A stretch of DNA of 33,519 nt from an uncultured Bacilli bacterium (GTDB lineage: Bacteria; Bacillota_I; Bacilli_A; RF39; UBA660), in the NCBI GenBank assembly GCA_944358255.1, contig CALVQQ010000006.1:1-33519 (forward strand). Reading direction: 5' to 3'. Within the stretch, counting starts at the first letter, position 1. Each line of letters starts with the position of its first letter. Below are positions 25,733-33,519 of this stretch, in pieces. The notes beneath the pieces are model-generated. The model saw only the letters and a program-made list of their open reading frames with translations, was not told where the DNA came from and made no database searches. The position numbers and the translations under genes are program-made.

Positions 25733-26080
25733 TTATTTTCTAATTATAATTGAGTTAAAAAATCTTTCTTGAAATTCTGTAAGTGCTTTTATAGCGTCAT
25801 CAGAATAATTAATATTTTTTGGAGCTACGATTAATTTATCATCTTCATCGTTAGTTCTATGAATAATAGCAATTACTTTTCCTTCAAATTCTTCAATGGG
25901 TTCGTAAACTCCTAATACGTATGCATCTAATTCTTCACCGTCTCCGCTTATAGTATTATGAATATAACCATAATTTAACGTGTAAATAAATCCGTGCTTC
26001 GGATGCTTTGAGCCAAGCTTTCTATCAATTTTCACTAGTACGTCCTTGTTTAAATAGTCATTTGAATTTACTTTATCCAC
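25733..26080 (-). CDS. Small family I inorganic pyrophosphatase-like protein
   Basis: A 115-residue protein resembling the core of soluble family I pyrophosphatases. It has VKIDRKLGSKHPKHG, then YGYIHNTISGDGEELDAYVLG, which matches the E. coli metal-site stretch GFINNTLSEDGDPVDVLV, and a later strand with the acidic RTNDEDDKLIVA. It is much shorter than standard family I enzymes (about 175), so it lacks the C-terminal part. Short homologues are annotated as inorganic diphosphatase, but activity should not be assumed. The start is GTG 26080 with AAGGAG. It is the last gene of the nusB operon, 36 bases after xseB. Confidence 0.8.
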   Translation of the reverse strand: MDKVNSNDYLNKDVLVKIDRKLGSKHPKHGFIYTLNYGYIHNTISGDGEELDAYVLGVYEPIEEFEGKVIAIIHRTNDEDDKLIVAPKNINYSDDAIKALTEFQERFFNSIIIRK

Positions 26081-26116
26081 TTTTTTCTCCTTAAATTTTA
26101 TAAATTAATTCTTTTG

Positions 26117-26338
26117 TTATTCGTTAGTATTGAAATCTTCAAAAGTTCCATCTTCTTTTAATATTTTATTTACTGTTTCTTGTGCATTTTTTAGTTTATC
26201 ACTACAAAAGTTTACAAGTGTTGTTGCTTCTTTATATTTATCTAAACTTTTGTCTAAATCAATTTCTCCACTTTCTAGTTCTCTTATTATGTCTTCTAAT
26301 TTTAATAATGCACTTTCAAATGTTTCGTTTTCCATCAT
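26117..26338 (-). CDS. xseB: Exodeoxyribonuclease VII small subunit
   Basis: The 73-residue small subunit binds the XseA coiled coil to form the single-strand exonuclease VII complex. The family pattern is clear: TFESALLKLEDIIRELESGEIDLDKSLDKYKEA followed in turn by a final helix around NAQETVNKIL. The gene starts at ATGATG 26338, overlapping the xseA TGA stop in an ATGA arrangement, so translation is coupled. Either ATG could serve; AGGAG precedes both. Confidence 0.95.
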   Translation of the reverse strand: MMENETFESALLKLEDIIRELESGEIDLDKSLDKYKEATTLVNFCSDKLKNAQETVNKILKEDGTFEDFNTNE

Positions 26339-27660
26339 TTCACTCCTTTTACTTCACTATTTATTATTCCGTCTTTTAAAATTATATCTAAGTTATCACT
26401 TATTTTTACATCATTTTTACTTTTTATAATTTTGTCATTTATTTTTATTATTGAATAACCTTTATCTAATATATTAGTTGGATTTAATAATTCTATTTTT
26501 GTTTGTGAATTTGTTAGTTCTTTGCTTTTGAATTTAATTATGTTATTCATGGAATTATTTAAATTTTTTTCTAGTCGTTTTATTTTTTCTATATTATAAT
26601 CAATTTTTTCACTAGGACTTAATCCTTTTATTTTTATTAATAACTGATTTAATTTATTTGTATTATAACTAATTTTATTATTAATTAGTCCATTTAATTT
26701 ATCAATTAATATGTCGAGTTTTTGTTCTTTTGGTGAATACAAACTTAGTATGTTTTTGAGTATAAAACTATTTGCAGTTGAACTTAATTTTTCATTTGCC
26801 CTTTTTAGTTTGTTATTTAATACATTTGTAATTCTGCCTTTATATTCGTTTAAATATCGCATTATTTCGTATTGATCCGGCACTGCCATTAATGCTGCTC
26901 CTGTTGGTGTTGGGGCTCTTAAGTCTGCAACAAAGTCACTTATTGTAAAGTCAATTTCATGGCCTACAGCACTGATAATAGGTATCTTACTATTATATAT
27001 ACTTCTTGCTACTATCTCTTCATTAAATGCCCATAAGTCTTCGATTGATCCGCCACCACGTCCTAGTATTATTAGGTCTACGTCTGTTTCGTTAGCTTTT
27101 TCTATCATTTTAACTATATTTTCTTTTGCTCCATCTCCTTGTACTAAAGTTGGAAAAATTAATATTTCACATAATGGATATCTTTTGTTAATCGTACTTA
27201 TAATATCTTTTACTGCTGCTCCTGTTGGTGCTGTGATAACTCCTATTTTTTTAGGTATCCTTGGTAATTTTTGTTTATGTGTTTCATCAAAAAGGCCTTC
27301 ATTGTTTAATCGCTTTTTTAGTTCTTCAAATAATTGGTATAAGTTTCCTACTCCATCATTAGTCATTTCATTTACATATATTTGATAACTACCACTTGCT
27401 TCATATACGTTTACTCTACCTTTTACTTTTACACTCATTCCATCGCTTAATTCAAAAGAAACTTTTGGAGCATAATTAAACATTACACAATTAATTTTAC
27501 TGTTTTCGTCTTTTAAACTGAAATATAAATGCCCTCTTCCATGAATTTTCAGATTACTTATTTCTCCTTTTACGGTAACATTATTTAAAAATCCATCAAT
27601 TGTAAAAAGATCTTTTATATATCTGTTGACGTCAGTTACACTTAGAATTTGTTCATTCAT
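26335..27660 (-). CDS. xseA: Exodeoxyribonuclease VII large subunit
   Basis: Catalytic subunit of exonuclease VII, which degrades single-stranded DNA. The 441-residue protein has an N-terminal OB-fold (TVKGEISNLKIHGRGHLYFSL), the catalytic domain with GVITAPTGAAVKDI, LGRGGGSIEDLWAFNEE and SAVGHEIDFTISDFVADLRA, and a long C-terminal coiled coil (about residues 270-400) that carries XseB. It overlaps nusB upstream (start inside the nusB end) and xseB downstream, both through TGA stops, which also shows UGA is not read as tryptophan here. Confidence 0.96.
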   Translation of the reverse strand: MNEQILSVTDVNRYIKDLFTIDGFLNNVTVKGEISNLKIHGRGHLYFSLKDENSKINCVMFNYAPKVSFELSDGMSVKVKGRVNVYEASGSYQIYVNEMTNDGVGNLYQLFEELKKRLNNEGLFDETHKQKLPRIPKKIGVITAPTGAAVKDIISTINKRYPLCEILIFPTLVQGDGAKENIVKMIEKANETDVDLIILGRGGGSIEDLWAFNEEIVARSIYNSKIPIISAVGHEIDFTISDFVADLRAPTPTGAALMAVPDQYEIMRYLNEYKGRITNVLNNKLKRANEKLSSTANSFILKNILSLYSPKEQKLDILIDKLNGLINNKISYNTNKLNQLLIKIKGLSPSEKIDYNIEKIKRLEKNLNNSMNNIIKFKSKELTNSQTKIELLNPTNILDKGYSIIKINDKIIKSKNDVKISDNLDIILKDGIINSEVKGVK

Positions 27661-28063
27661 CTTTTACCTCTAAGTCATATATTTTGTCAAGTACACTATT
27701 TAAAAGACCAGTTACTTTTTCATCACTATATTTTTTGCAAAGTTCTATTCCTTCATTAATGCATACTATATTAGGAGTGTCATAATATAATAATTCATAT
27801 ACACTCATTCTAAAGATTGCCTGGTCAATATTTCCAAGCCTTTTTGTTGTCCAATCTATCATGTATTTGTCTATTAAGTTATCAAGTTCTTTTTCTTTCT
27901 CAAGAACTCCATTGACTATTGTATTGACAAATTCATTATCTATCTCAACATTTTCTTTTATAACATCATTTAAATTGAATTTAATGTTATCTTTTCTATA
28001 AATATATATTTGATATAAAATTGTCATTATTTTTTCTCTAAGTAATGATCTATTAATTCTCAC
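27653..28063 (-). CDS. nusB: Transcription antitermination factor NusB
   Basis: A 136-residue RNA-binding protein that with NusE binds boxA of rRNA leaders. It shows the all-helical NusB pattern: LLREKIMTILYQIYIY at the start, then DNLIDKYMIDWTTKRLGNIDQAIFRMSVYELLY and IVCINEGIELCKKYSDEKVTGLLNSVLDKI. The start is GTG 28063 with GGTGG upstream; the internal ATG at codon 13 would cut into the first helix. It heads an operon with xseA and xseB, as in Bacillus, with a clear promoter 18-46 bases upstream. Confidence 0.93.
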   Translation of the reverse strand: MRINRSLLREKIMTILYQIYIYRKDNIKFNLNDVIKENVEIDNEFVNTIVNGVLEKEKELDNLIDKYMIDWTTKRLGNIDQAIFRMSVYELLYYDTPNIVCINEGIELCKKYSDEKVTGLLNSVLDKIYDLEVKDE

Positions 28064-28080
28064 TATGTACCACCAATTAC

Positions 28081-28109
28081 ATTATATATTCAAAAATATA
28101 AAACAGCAA
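28081..28109 (-). promoter_or_regulatory. Sigma-A promoter of the nusB operon
   Basis: Read on the minus strand, TTGCTG (28109-28104) and TATAAT (28086-28081) are separated by 17 bp, just upstream of the nusB GTG. Confidence 0.7.
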
Positions 28110-28196
28110 GTATTTTAATGTAAGTTATTAAAGGACTATTCAATAAAACATTATGTCTCTTCCAAATACTTTTTACCAGCAATTATTTTGAAACAA

Positions 28197-28853
28197 TTAT
28201 ATTACATATAAGAATATTGAAAAAAAGTGTAATATGCTTGCTGCTAGTACAAAAAGATGAAACATTCCATGCATGTATTTATGTTTTTTCCCGATTCCAT
28301 AGAAAATCGCACCTATGGTATAAATGATCCCGCCACTTAAAAGTAGCCATAATCCTCTTATATCTAGCGCATTACATAAGGGTTTGATTGCTGCAATAAT
28401 AACCCAACCCATGAGTAAATACATTATCATTGATATAACTTTAAATTTTTTTATGTCGATGGCATTTAATATTATTCCAATAATTGCTGCACCCCAAACA
28501 ATTCCAAAAAATATCCAGCCTAAAGCGCCATTTAAAGTGACTAAAGTATATGGAGTGTATGTCCCTGCAATCAATAAATAAATACTACAATGATCTATTA
28601 TTCTTAATACTTTTTTACCTTTATTGACTTTTAAAGAATGATATATTGTAGACATTGTATATAGTATTATTAAGGTTGAACCATATATTGCTGAAGCTAC
28701 TACTGCCCATGGGTTTCCGTGAATCGCACTAAAAACTACGGTTAACACCAACGCTGCAACCGATAGTAGACTTCCTATTCCATGAGTAATTCCATTAATA
28801 ATTTCTTCGCTTAAACTATATTTTGGTATTTCAATTTTATCTAATTTTCCCAC
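28197..28853 (-). CDS. Hemolysin III / PAQR-family membrane protein
   Basis: A 218-residue, seven-helix membrane protein. The family motifs with their metal-site residues are present: NGITHGIGSLLS near the start, STIYHSL, the RIIDHCSIYLLIAGTYTP segment and the final HGMFHLFVLAASILHFFSI with two histidines. These resemble the zinc-dependent hydrolase-like site of PAQR receptors. Despite the name, haemolysis is not established for most members; a membrane-lipid role is thought likely. The start is GTG 28853 with GAGGAAAGA. It follows holA by 7 bases and ends the minus-strand uvrC cluster. The 133 bases before nusB hold the nusB promoter and no clear terminator. Confidence 0.92.
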   Translation of the reverse strand: MGKLDKIEIPKYSLSEEIINGITHGIGSLLSVAALVLTVVFSAIHGNPWAVVASAIYGSTLIILYTMSTIYHSLKVNKGKKVLRIIDHCSIYLLIAGTYTPYTLVTLNGALGWIFFGIVWGAAIIGIILNAIDIKKFKVISMIMYLLMGWVIIAAIKPLCNALDIRGLWLLLSGGIIYTIGAIFYGIGKKHKYMHGMFHLFVLAASILHFFSIFLYVI

Positions 28854-28860
28854 TCTTTCC

Positions 28861-29799
28861 TCACATTTCTAATAAAAACATTTCTAAAGAATTGTTTTCG
28901 CATATTTCTCCAGTTTTTTTACTTTTATCTATTTCATATAATTTTTCTAAATAATTTATCAATTCCTTTTTTTTGAATTTTGTCGATTCTTTTATTCCTA
29001 GTTGTATTCTATAAGGGTGTTCTTTTAGTATTTCATTAATTTCATATTGATTCTTCCCGTCTTCTAAAAGAACTTTAATTGAAAGAAATAATCTAAATTG
29101 GCTTTCAAGTAATCCAATTATTATAAATTCATCAGTTTTACTTTCTAATAGTTCTCTGTATATTCTAAATATTTCATTTTTGTTTTTATCTGATATTGCA
29201 TTTGTTAATTTATAAATATTGTTTTCTAATGATTTTGGGACTACTATAGTAATATCATCTAATTTTATTTTTTTATCGTGTATTTTATACATTTTTAATT
29301 TTTCTAGTTCATTTAATATTGTATCTTTGTTATTTTCGCATCTAATTAATAATTCGTTTAATGCGGCTGATTCTATATCATAGTTTTCTTTATTTAAATT
29401 CTCCATAATTATAGAAATTATATTTTTATTATCTTTTTTATTGAATGCAAAAACTTCACAACATTTTTTTAATTCTTTTGTTATTTTTTTTCTTTCATCT
29501 AGTTTTTCTTCATTAAGACTAAAAATTATTATTGTTTTTTCATTTGGATTTTTAATATATCTAAGTAATTTATCTATATTTATAGAATCTTTTTCTTTGC
29601 TAGTTAAAAATATACAATCACTAATAACTATACATTTTTTGTCATCAAACATGCTAAAATAACAGGCATCTTCTAATATTAAGTCTATGTCAGTTTCTGT
29701 GTAATTATATTTAATCACGTTATTTGTATTAATAGTTTCTATGATTTTATTTATTTTTTCTTTTATTTCTACTAAACTATTGCCATATACTAAATACAT
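28861..29799 (-). CDS. holA: DNA polymerase III delta subunit
   Basis: Clamp-loader subunit that opens the beta ring. The 312-residue protein has the HolA layout: an N-terminal AAA+-like domain without a Walker A motif (MYLVYGNSLVEIKEKIN, then a KKCIVISDCIFL strand), the middle lid domain (VPKSLENNIYKLTNAISDKN) and a C-terminal collar domain (IIGLLESQFRLFLSIK, HPYRIQLGIKES). The degenerate ATP site is normal for delta. The start ATG at 29799 follows GGTGG. It begins 8 bases after the RnfC-like gene and lies just before the hemolysin III gene. Confidence 0.9.
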   Translation of the reverse strand: MYLVYGNSLVEIKEKINKIIETINTNNVIKYNYTETDIDLILEDACYFSMFDDKKCIVISDCIFLTSKEKDSINIDKLLRYIKNPNEKTIIIFSLNEEKLDERKKITKELKKCCEVFAFNKKDNKNIISIIMENLNKENYDIESAALNELLIRCENNKDTILNELEKLKMYKIHDKKIKLDDITIVVPKSLENNIYKLTNAISDKNKNEIFRIYRELLESKTDEFIIIGLLESQFRLFLSIKVLLEDGKNQYEINEILKEHPYRIQLGIKESTKFKKKELINYLEKLYEIDKSKKTGEICENNSLEMFLLEM

Positions 29800-29807
29800 A
29801 AAACCAC

Positions 29808-30635
29808 CTATTTTATTATTATTGTTCTAATATCCCCATTTAAAACTTCTAAATCGTTGAGTTTGTTTTTGTTTATGTCATATACATTGTTACTTGTAAT
29901 ATTTAATGCAACTAAAAGTTCTTTTAATGTTACATATTTTTTTGTTTTTACTAGATATACTAGACCTTTATTATTTATAGTTAAGTATATATATCTGCTT
30001 CTCGCTTTTATTTTAAAAATATTATTTAAGTTTACTATTTCTTCTACATTAAAACTTGAATGTTCGATTTTTAATTTTTTAACTAAATCTATATTTAAAT
30101 ATGTGCCTAGATAGTTTAAAAATTCATCTCTTACTGCTTTATCTTTTTTATTTACTACTAAATATATGTGTTTAATGTCATAACCATATGCAATTTTATC
30201 TAGTGTCTCTAATATATCATTTGCATATTCTTTTACTAATAAATAATCGCTTTCATCATAATTTTTTTTAAATTTTATTTCTAGTACGATTGGATCCATT
30301 TTTGACTTTTCTAATTTATTTTCTTTCAATATATTTCTTATATCGTTTTTACCATAGTCAAAAAATGATTTGCTCTTAACAACTTCTCTTTTTAAATCTC
30401 TAAAATCATTTTCTATCGCTATAGCATTTATTAGTTTATTATTTAAATATACATTACTACTTCCTAATATTTTTCCTGATACTGAACTTGTAATCGTTTT
30501 TCCATTGTATGTTGAAATTTCTGTACTCACTAAAACATTTCCATCAGCCGGAATTTTTACGCTTTCCTTACTTTCATAAGGTAAATAAACATATTTTGGT
30601 TGATCATAATTAAAAATTTTTCTATCTTTTTTCAT
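29808..30635 (-). CDS. RnfC-like protein lacking iron-sulfur motifs
   Basis: A 275-residue soluble protein. The N-terminal 70 residues read like the barrel-sandwich domain of RnfC (QPKYVYLPYESKES, VLVSTEISTYNGKTITSSVSGKIL), followed by IENDF where RnfC has its conserved END. The middle (DPIVLEIKFKKNYDESDYLL, then LDKIAYGYDIKHIYLVVNKKDKAVRDEF) follows the RnfC order of strand, acidic segment and Ed-NK-like helix. The GGAGFP nucleotide loop and all CxxCxxC cluster motifs are missing, and there are no cysteines at all. So it cannot be an electron carrier. The start is ATG 30635 with AGGT; the frame opens at TTG 30653. It sits between uvrC and holA. The relationship is inferred by eye. Confidence 0.6.
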   Translation of the reverse strand: MKKDRKIFNYDQPKYVYLPYESKESVKIPADGNVLVSTEISTYNGKTITSSVSGKILGSSNVYLNNKLINAIAIENDFRDLKREVVKSKSFFDYGKNDIRNILKENKLEKSKMDPIVLEIKFKKNYDESDYLLVKEYANDILETLDKIAYGYDIKHIYLVVNKKDKAVRDEFLNYLGTYLNIDLVKKLKIEHSSFNVEEIVNLNNIFKIKARSRYIYLTINNKGLVYLVKTKKYVTLKELLVALNITSNNVYDINKNKLNDLEVLNGDIRTIIIK

Positions 30636-30674
30636 ATACCTATTATACAACAAGTTGTAATTTTTTTAAATAAA

Positions 30675-32429
30675 TTATTTGCTTTTTAAGAAATTGTACA
30701 GTGTTAATGCAACTTTCTTTGGCACTATTTTTTCTATATCTTCTAAACTTGCTTCTTTTAGTTTTTTTAATGATCCAAATTCTTTCATTAATTCTTTTTT
30801 TCTCACAGACCCTAGCCCTTCAACTTCGTCTAATAAGCTGTTTAAATTGCTTTTGCTTCTAATTGCTCGATGATAATTTATTGTAAATCTGTGTACTTCA
30901 TCACTTATTCTTGTTAAAAGGAAAAACACATTATCGTTTTTTTCAATATTAATTTCTTTTAATGTATCACCATCTACCAAAGCACATATTTTATGATGTT
31001 TATCTTTTTTTAAACCACATACTTTTATTTTTAAATTTAAATCGTATAATACACTTTTAGTTGCATTTATTTGATTAATTGCTCCATCTACTAGTATTAA
31101 ATCGGGTTTTCTTAAATTATTCATTAGCACTTTAAAATATCTTCTATATATTACTTCTTTCATGCTTCCTACATCGTCGTTACCTTCAAAACTGATTTTA
31201 AACTTTCTATAATCTTTTTTTGAGGGTATTCCATCTATAAATGTTACCATTGCTGAAACAGTAAATGTTCCAAATAAGTTTGAGTTATCAAATGCTTCTA
31301 TTACATGCAAGTTTTTAATTCCAAGAATTTTTCCTAAATTAGTATTTGCATCGTAGTTTCTTTCTTCGTTTCTATATATTAGTTCTATTGACGTTTCAAA
31401 GTTTATTTTTGCATTTTCATATGCCATGTCAAATATTCGTTTTTTTGTTCCTTTTTGTACATTTATTACTTTAGTTTCTAGTATTTTCCCTAACATTTCT
31501 GTATTGACTACATCTGGAACTATGACTTCTTTAGGCGCGATGTTTTTCTTTGAATAAAAGTCAACTATATAGTATTCAAGTGTTTCTTTTTCGTCGCTTA
31601 TGATCGGAAGTATTTTGTTATTTCCGCCTACTAATTTACCGTTTCTTAAAAAGAATGATTCAATACTTATGTATCCTTTATCTGTGTAATGGTTAAATAT
31701 GTCTCTATTTATTCCGTCATTTAATTCAACTTTTTGCTTTTCAAATACTACTTTTATGTAGTCTAGTTCTTTTTTTAATTCAAGTGCTTGCTCATAATTC
31801 ATGTTTTCTGAGTGTTTGTTAATTTTATCATATAATTTGTTTATTAATATTTCGTCATTGCCATTTAATATTTGTTTTATTTCGTTTAACATTTCAGTTA
31901 TATCTAAATCTTTGTGTATGCAGTATCCTAAACATTCTTCAATGTGATAATATAAACATTCTTTTTTGGGCATTTTATCACATTTTTTTAATGGGTATAA
32001 TCTATTTATTAGGTTAACTAATCTTCTTGCTGCATATACGTTTGGATACGGGCCATATAAATCGCTTTTCTTTTTATTTATATTTATTTCTCTTTTTACT
32101 ATTAATCTTGGATATTTTTCGTTTGTTAGTTCAATGTATGGGTAACTTTTATCATCTTTTAAAAGTATATTATATTTTGGATCGTATTTTTTTATTAAAT
32201 TTATTTCTAATATAAATGCTTCTAATTCACTGCCTGTAACTATGTATTCAAAGTCTACAATTTCACTAACTAATTTTTTTGTTTTGCCAGTGACTCTGCC
32301 AGTAAAATAACTTTTTACACGATTGAATAAGTTTTTTGCTTTTCCAACATATATAACTACTCCTTCGCTATTTTTCATTAAATAACAGCCACTTTTTTTA
32401 GGCAATAATTTTAATTTTTCTTTTATCAT
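30675..32429 (-). CDS. uvrC: Excinuclease ABC subunit C
   Basis: Makes both incisions in nucleotide excision repair. The 584-residue protein has the GIY-YIG domain at the start (GCYLMKNSEGVVIYVGKAKN), four cysteines near residues 154-178 (KKCDK, KECLYYHIEECLGYC) that match the UvrC iron-sulfur site, a UVR domain (NMNYEQALELKKELDYI), the RNase H-like nuclease domain (IEAFDNSNLFG, LILVDGAINQINAT) and C-terminal helix-hairpin-helix motifs (LDEVEGLGSVRKKELM). The start is ATG 32429 with AGTGAT; the GTG at 32438 is part of that ribosome-binding site. It leads the minus-strand cluster. Confidence 0.96.
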   Translation of the reverse strand: MIKEKLKLLPKKSGCYLMKNSEGVVIYVGKAKNLFNRVKSYFTGRVTGKTKKLVSEIVDFEYIVTGSELEAFILEINLIKKYDPKYNILLKDDKSYPYIELTNEKYPRLIVKREININKKKSDLYGPYPNVYAARRLVNLINRLYPLKKCDKMPKKECLYYHIEECLGYCIHKDLDITEMLNEIKQILNGNDEILINKLYDKINKHSENMNYEQALELKKELDYIKVVFEKQKVELNDGINRDIFNHYTDKGYISIESFFLRNGKLVGGNNKILPIISDEKETLEYYIVDFYSKKNIAPKEVIVPDVVNTEMLGKILETKVINVQKGTKKRIFDMAYENAKINFETSIELIYRNEERNYDANTNLGKILGIKNLHVIEAFDNSNLFGTFTVSAMVTFIDGIPSKKDYRKFKISFEGNDDVGSMKEVIYRRYFKVLMNNLRKPDLILVDGAINQINATKSVLYDLNLKIKVCGLKKDKHHKICALVDGDTLKEINIEKNDNVFFLLTRISDEVHRFTINYHRAIRSKSNLNSLLDEVEGLGSVRKKELMKEFGSLKKLKEASLEDIEKIVPKKVALTLYNFLKSK

Positions 32430-32566
32430 AAAAATCACTATATAAATTATACATTATTTATTGTTAATTTTAAATAAGTATTATTTTAAATATTTTGCTA
32501 TTTTTAACTGGATTAATTATAGTTTAAGTGTTAAAATAAAGAATATTTTATTGGAGGAATATATCT

Positions 32567-33519
32567 ATGTTATTTGTTGAAAAAAATTTACCAAAGCCAC
32601 TTGATGATAAAGAGATTTTAGAATATTTTATTAGATTTCAAAATGGTGATTTAAAATCTAGAGAAATTATTATAAACCATAATATTAAATTAGTATTATA
32701 TAGAGTTACTGGTAAATTTTCTTCTTATCCATACGATATGGACGAGTTGGTTTCAATTGGATTAATGGGTTTAATAAAAGCAGTAGATACTTTTGATATA
32801 AATAAAGAAGTTAAGTTTTCTACCTATGCTATGAAATGTATAGATAATGAGATTTTATTGTTCATACGAAAAAATAAAACACATAAAGAACATGTTAGTT
32901 TATCTTCTCCTATTTCTACAAATAAAGATGGTAGTGAATTGTTTCTAAAAGATGTATTATTGACTTCCGATGAAGATTTTGTATCTTCAATTGAAGAAAG
33001 AGAATTATGTGAAAAAATGAAAAAAGTAATTGAAAATTTGCCTGATCGTGAAAAGCAAATTATTACTTTATATTTTGGTTTTAATTGTAATCCTCTTACT
33101 CAAGAAAAAATTGGTATTCAATTGGGGTTATCTAGGTCACATATTTCAAGAATCATAACCGACACTTTAAAAACAATAAAATTGCAATTAGAAAATAAGG
33201 AGTCTGAAAATAAAAGAAGATTAAAAACTATATATGAATATTTTAGTGATTTTTCAAAAGAAGAAATAGACAATATGTTATCACAACTTAATGAAAATGA
33301 GAAAGAATTAGTAAGAATGCGCTACGGCGATGATTTAGAACATCCTGTTACTGATCCATCTTGGACTAGAGAAAATAGCTATATCTTTTATCGTTCCTTA
33401 GTTCCAAAAATGAAAAGATTACTAAAAAATACGACTAAACCTATTTATAAAAATAGAAAATTGAAAACTATTTATGAATATTTTAGTGATTTTTCAAAAG
33501 AAGAAATAGATAATATGTT
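32567..33519 (+). CDS. Sigma-E/K-like sigma factor with C-terminal tandem repeats (partial)
   Basis: A sigma-70-family factor that runs off the window after 317 codons. Region 2 (about 35-105) has ELVSIGLMGLIKAVDTFD and KFSTYAMKCIDNEILLFIR, the pattern of sporulation factors sigma-E and sigma-K. Region 4 (about 153-205) has LPDREKQIITLYFG and a helix-turn-helix ending SRSHISRI. Normal factors end there. Here an extension follows: residue 219 starts TIYEYFSDFSKEEIDNML with LNENEKELVRMRYGDDLEHPVT, and residue 299 starts a second copy exactly 80 residues later, cut off by the window end. The start ATG has TTGGAGGA upstream. Sigma-E normally has a membrane pro-sequence; none is present. Confidence 0.88.
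   Translation, partial: MLFVEKNLPKPLDDKEILEYFIRFQNGDLKSREIIINHNIKLVLYRVTGKFSSYPYDMDELVSIGLMGLIKAVDTFDINKEVKFSTYAMKCIDNEILLFIRKNKTHKEHVSLSSPISTNKDGSELFLKDVLLTSDEDFVSSIEERELCEKMKKVIENLPDREKQIITLYFGFNCNPLTQEKIGIQLGLSRSHISRIITDTLKTIKLQLENKESENKRRLKTIYEYFSDFSKEEIDNMLSQLNENEKELVRMRYGDDLEHPVTDPSWTRENSYIFYRSLVPKMKRLLKNTTKPIYKNRKLKTIYEYFSDFSKEEIDNM
33221..33519 (+). repeat. 240-bp in-frame tandem repeat in the sigma gene
   Basis: Bases 33221-33279 and 33461-33519 match at 56 of 59 positions, all three differences being single substitutions. The period of 240 bp equals 80 codons. The second copy is cut by the window end, so the true number of copies is unknown. Confidence 0.85.

Noticed and set aside
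26335-26337. Possible reading of UGA as tryptophan (code 4)
   Set aside because: xseA, nusB and the ABC transporter end at TGA in the expected places and all tryptophans seen are TGG.
26130-26429. Plus-strand frames opposite xseB and the end of xseA
   Set aside because: Overlap well-identified genes in the nusB operon and lack starts with ribosome-binding sites.
30638-30660. ACAACTTGTTGT palindrome before the RnfC-like gene as an operator
   Set aside because: Only 5-bp arms, and no convincing -35 element with the nearby TATAAT; too weak to call.

Overview
The window is a very AT-rich, gene-dense chromosomal segment of a low-GC Gram-positive bacterium (Bacillota). Ribosome-binding sites follow the Bacillus type (AGGAGG, GGTGAT). 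UGA is a stop codon: xseA, nusB and the ABC transporter gene all end in TGA, which argues against Mycoplasma code 4. Sporulation-associated genes (spoVB, spoIIM, spoIVB and a sigma-E/K-like sigma factor) occur in an otherwise slimmed-down housekeeping background. My inference is an uncultured gut lineage of the class Bacilli near RF39/Erysipelotrichia; sequence alone does not prove this. I see no rRNA, tRNA, IS element, prophage or CRISPR array.

Layout. (1) 1-3.9 kb: tgt, a small membrane protein, a TIGR04086 (YrzE-like) protein, a YetF/DUF421 protein and spoVB, an order that closely follows the B. subtilis tgt-yrbF-yrzE-yrbG-spoVB block. (2) 3.9-10.2 kb: hisS-aspS, a TtcA-like PP-loop gene, a 6S RNA gene, tcdA and convergent rarA, matching the Bacillus aspS/6S/yrvM/rarA neighbourhood. 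(3) 10.2-12.5 kb: xerD-deoB, then an unusual 49-residue protein made of Asn-Ser-Ser-Arg tetrapeptides. (4) 12.6-16.1 kb: a P2-type cation ATPase and a ZIP metal transporter. (5) 16.1-20.7 kb: an XRE regulator, mnmA, spoIIM, a 35-residue membrane peptide, uppS and spoIVB. (6) 20.7-25.7 kb: an accessory block holding a nonsense-interrupted lipoprotein gene, a membrane-anchored protein of unknown function and a fused ABC transporter. Two nearly identical 34-bp hairpin repeats flank it. (7) 25.7-28.1 kb: a nusB-xseA-xseB-pyrophosphatase operon with a clear sigma-A promoter and a strong terminator. (8) 28.2-32.4 kb: uvrC, an RnfC-like protein without iron-sulfur motifs, holA and a hemolysin III-family protein, all on the minus strand. 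(9) 32.6 kb to the end: a sigma-E/K-like sigma factor that continues past its normal end into an 80-residue tandem repeat and runs off the window.

Themes. Translation and tRNA modification dominate (tgt, hisS, aspS, ttcA-like, tcdA, mnmA), followed by DNA repair and replication (rarA, xerD, xseAB, uvrC, holA) and envelope or spore functions (spoVB, uppS, spoIIM, spoIVB). Convergent genes share hairpins that overlap their stop codons. The best candidates for something undescribed are the repeat-extended sigma factor (its repeat looks derived from sigma region 4), the NSSR-repeat peptide, the cluster-less RnfC-like protein and the repeat-flanked accessory block with decaying genes.
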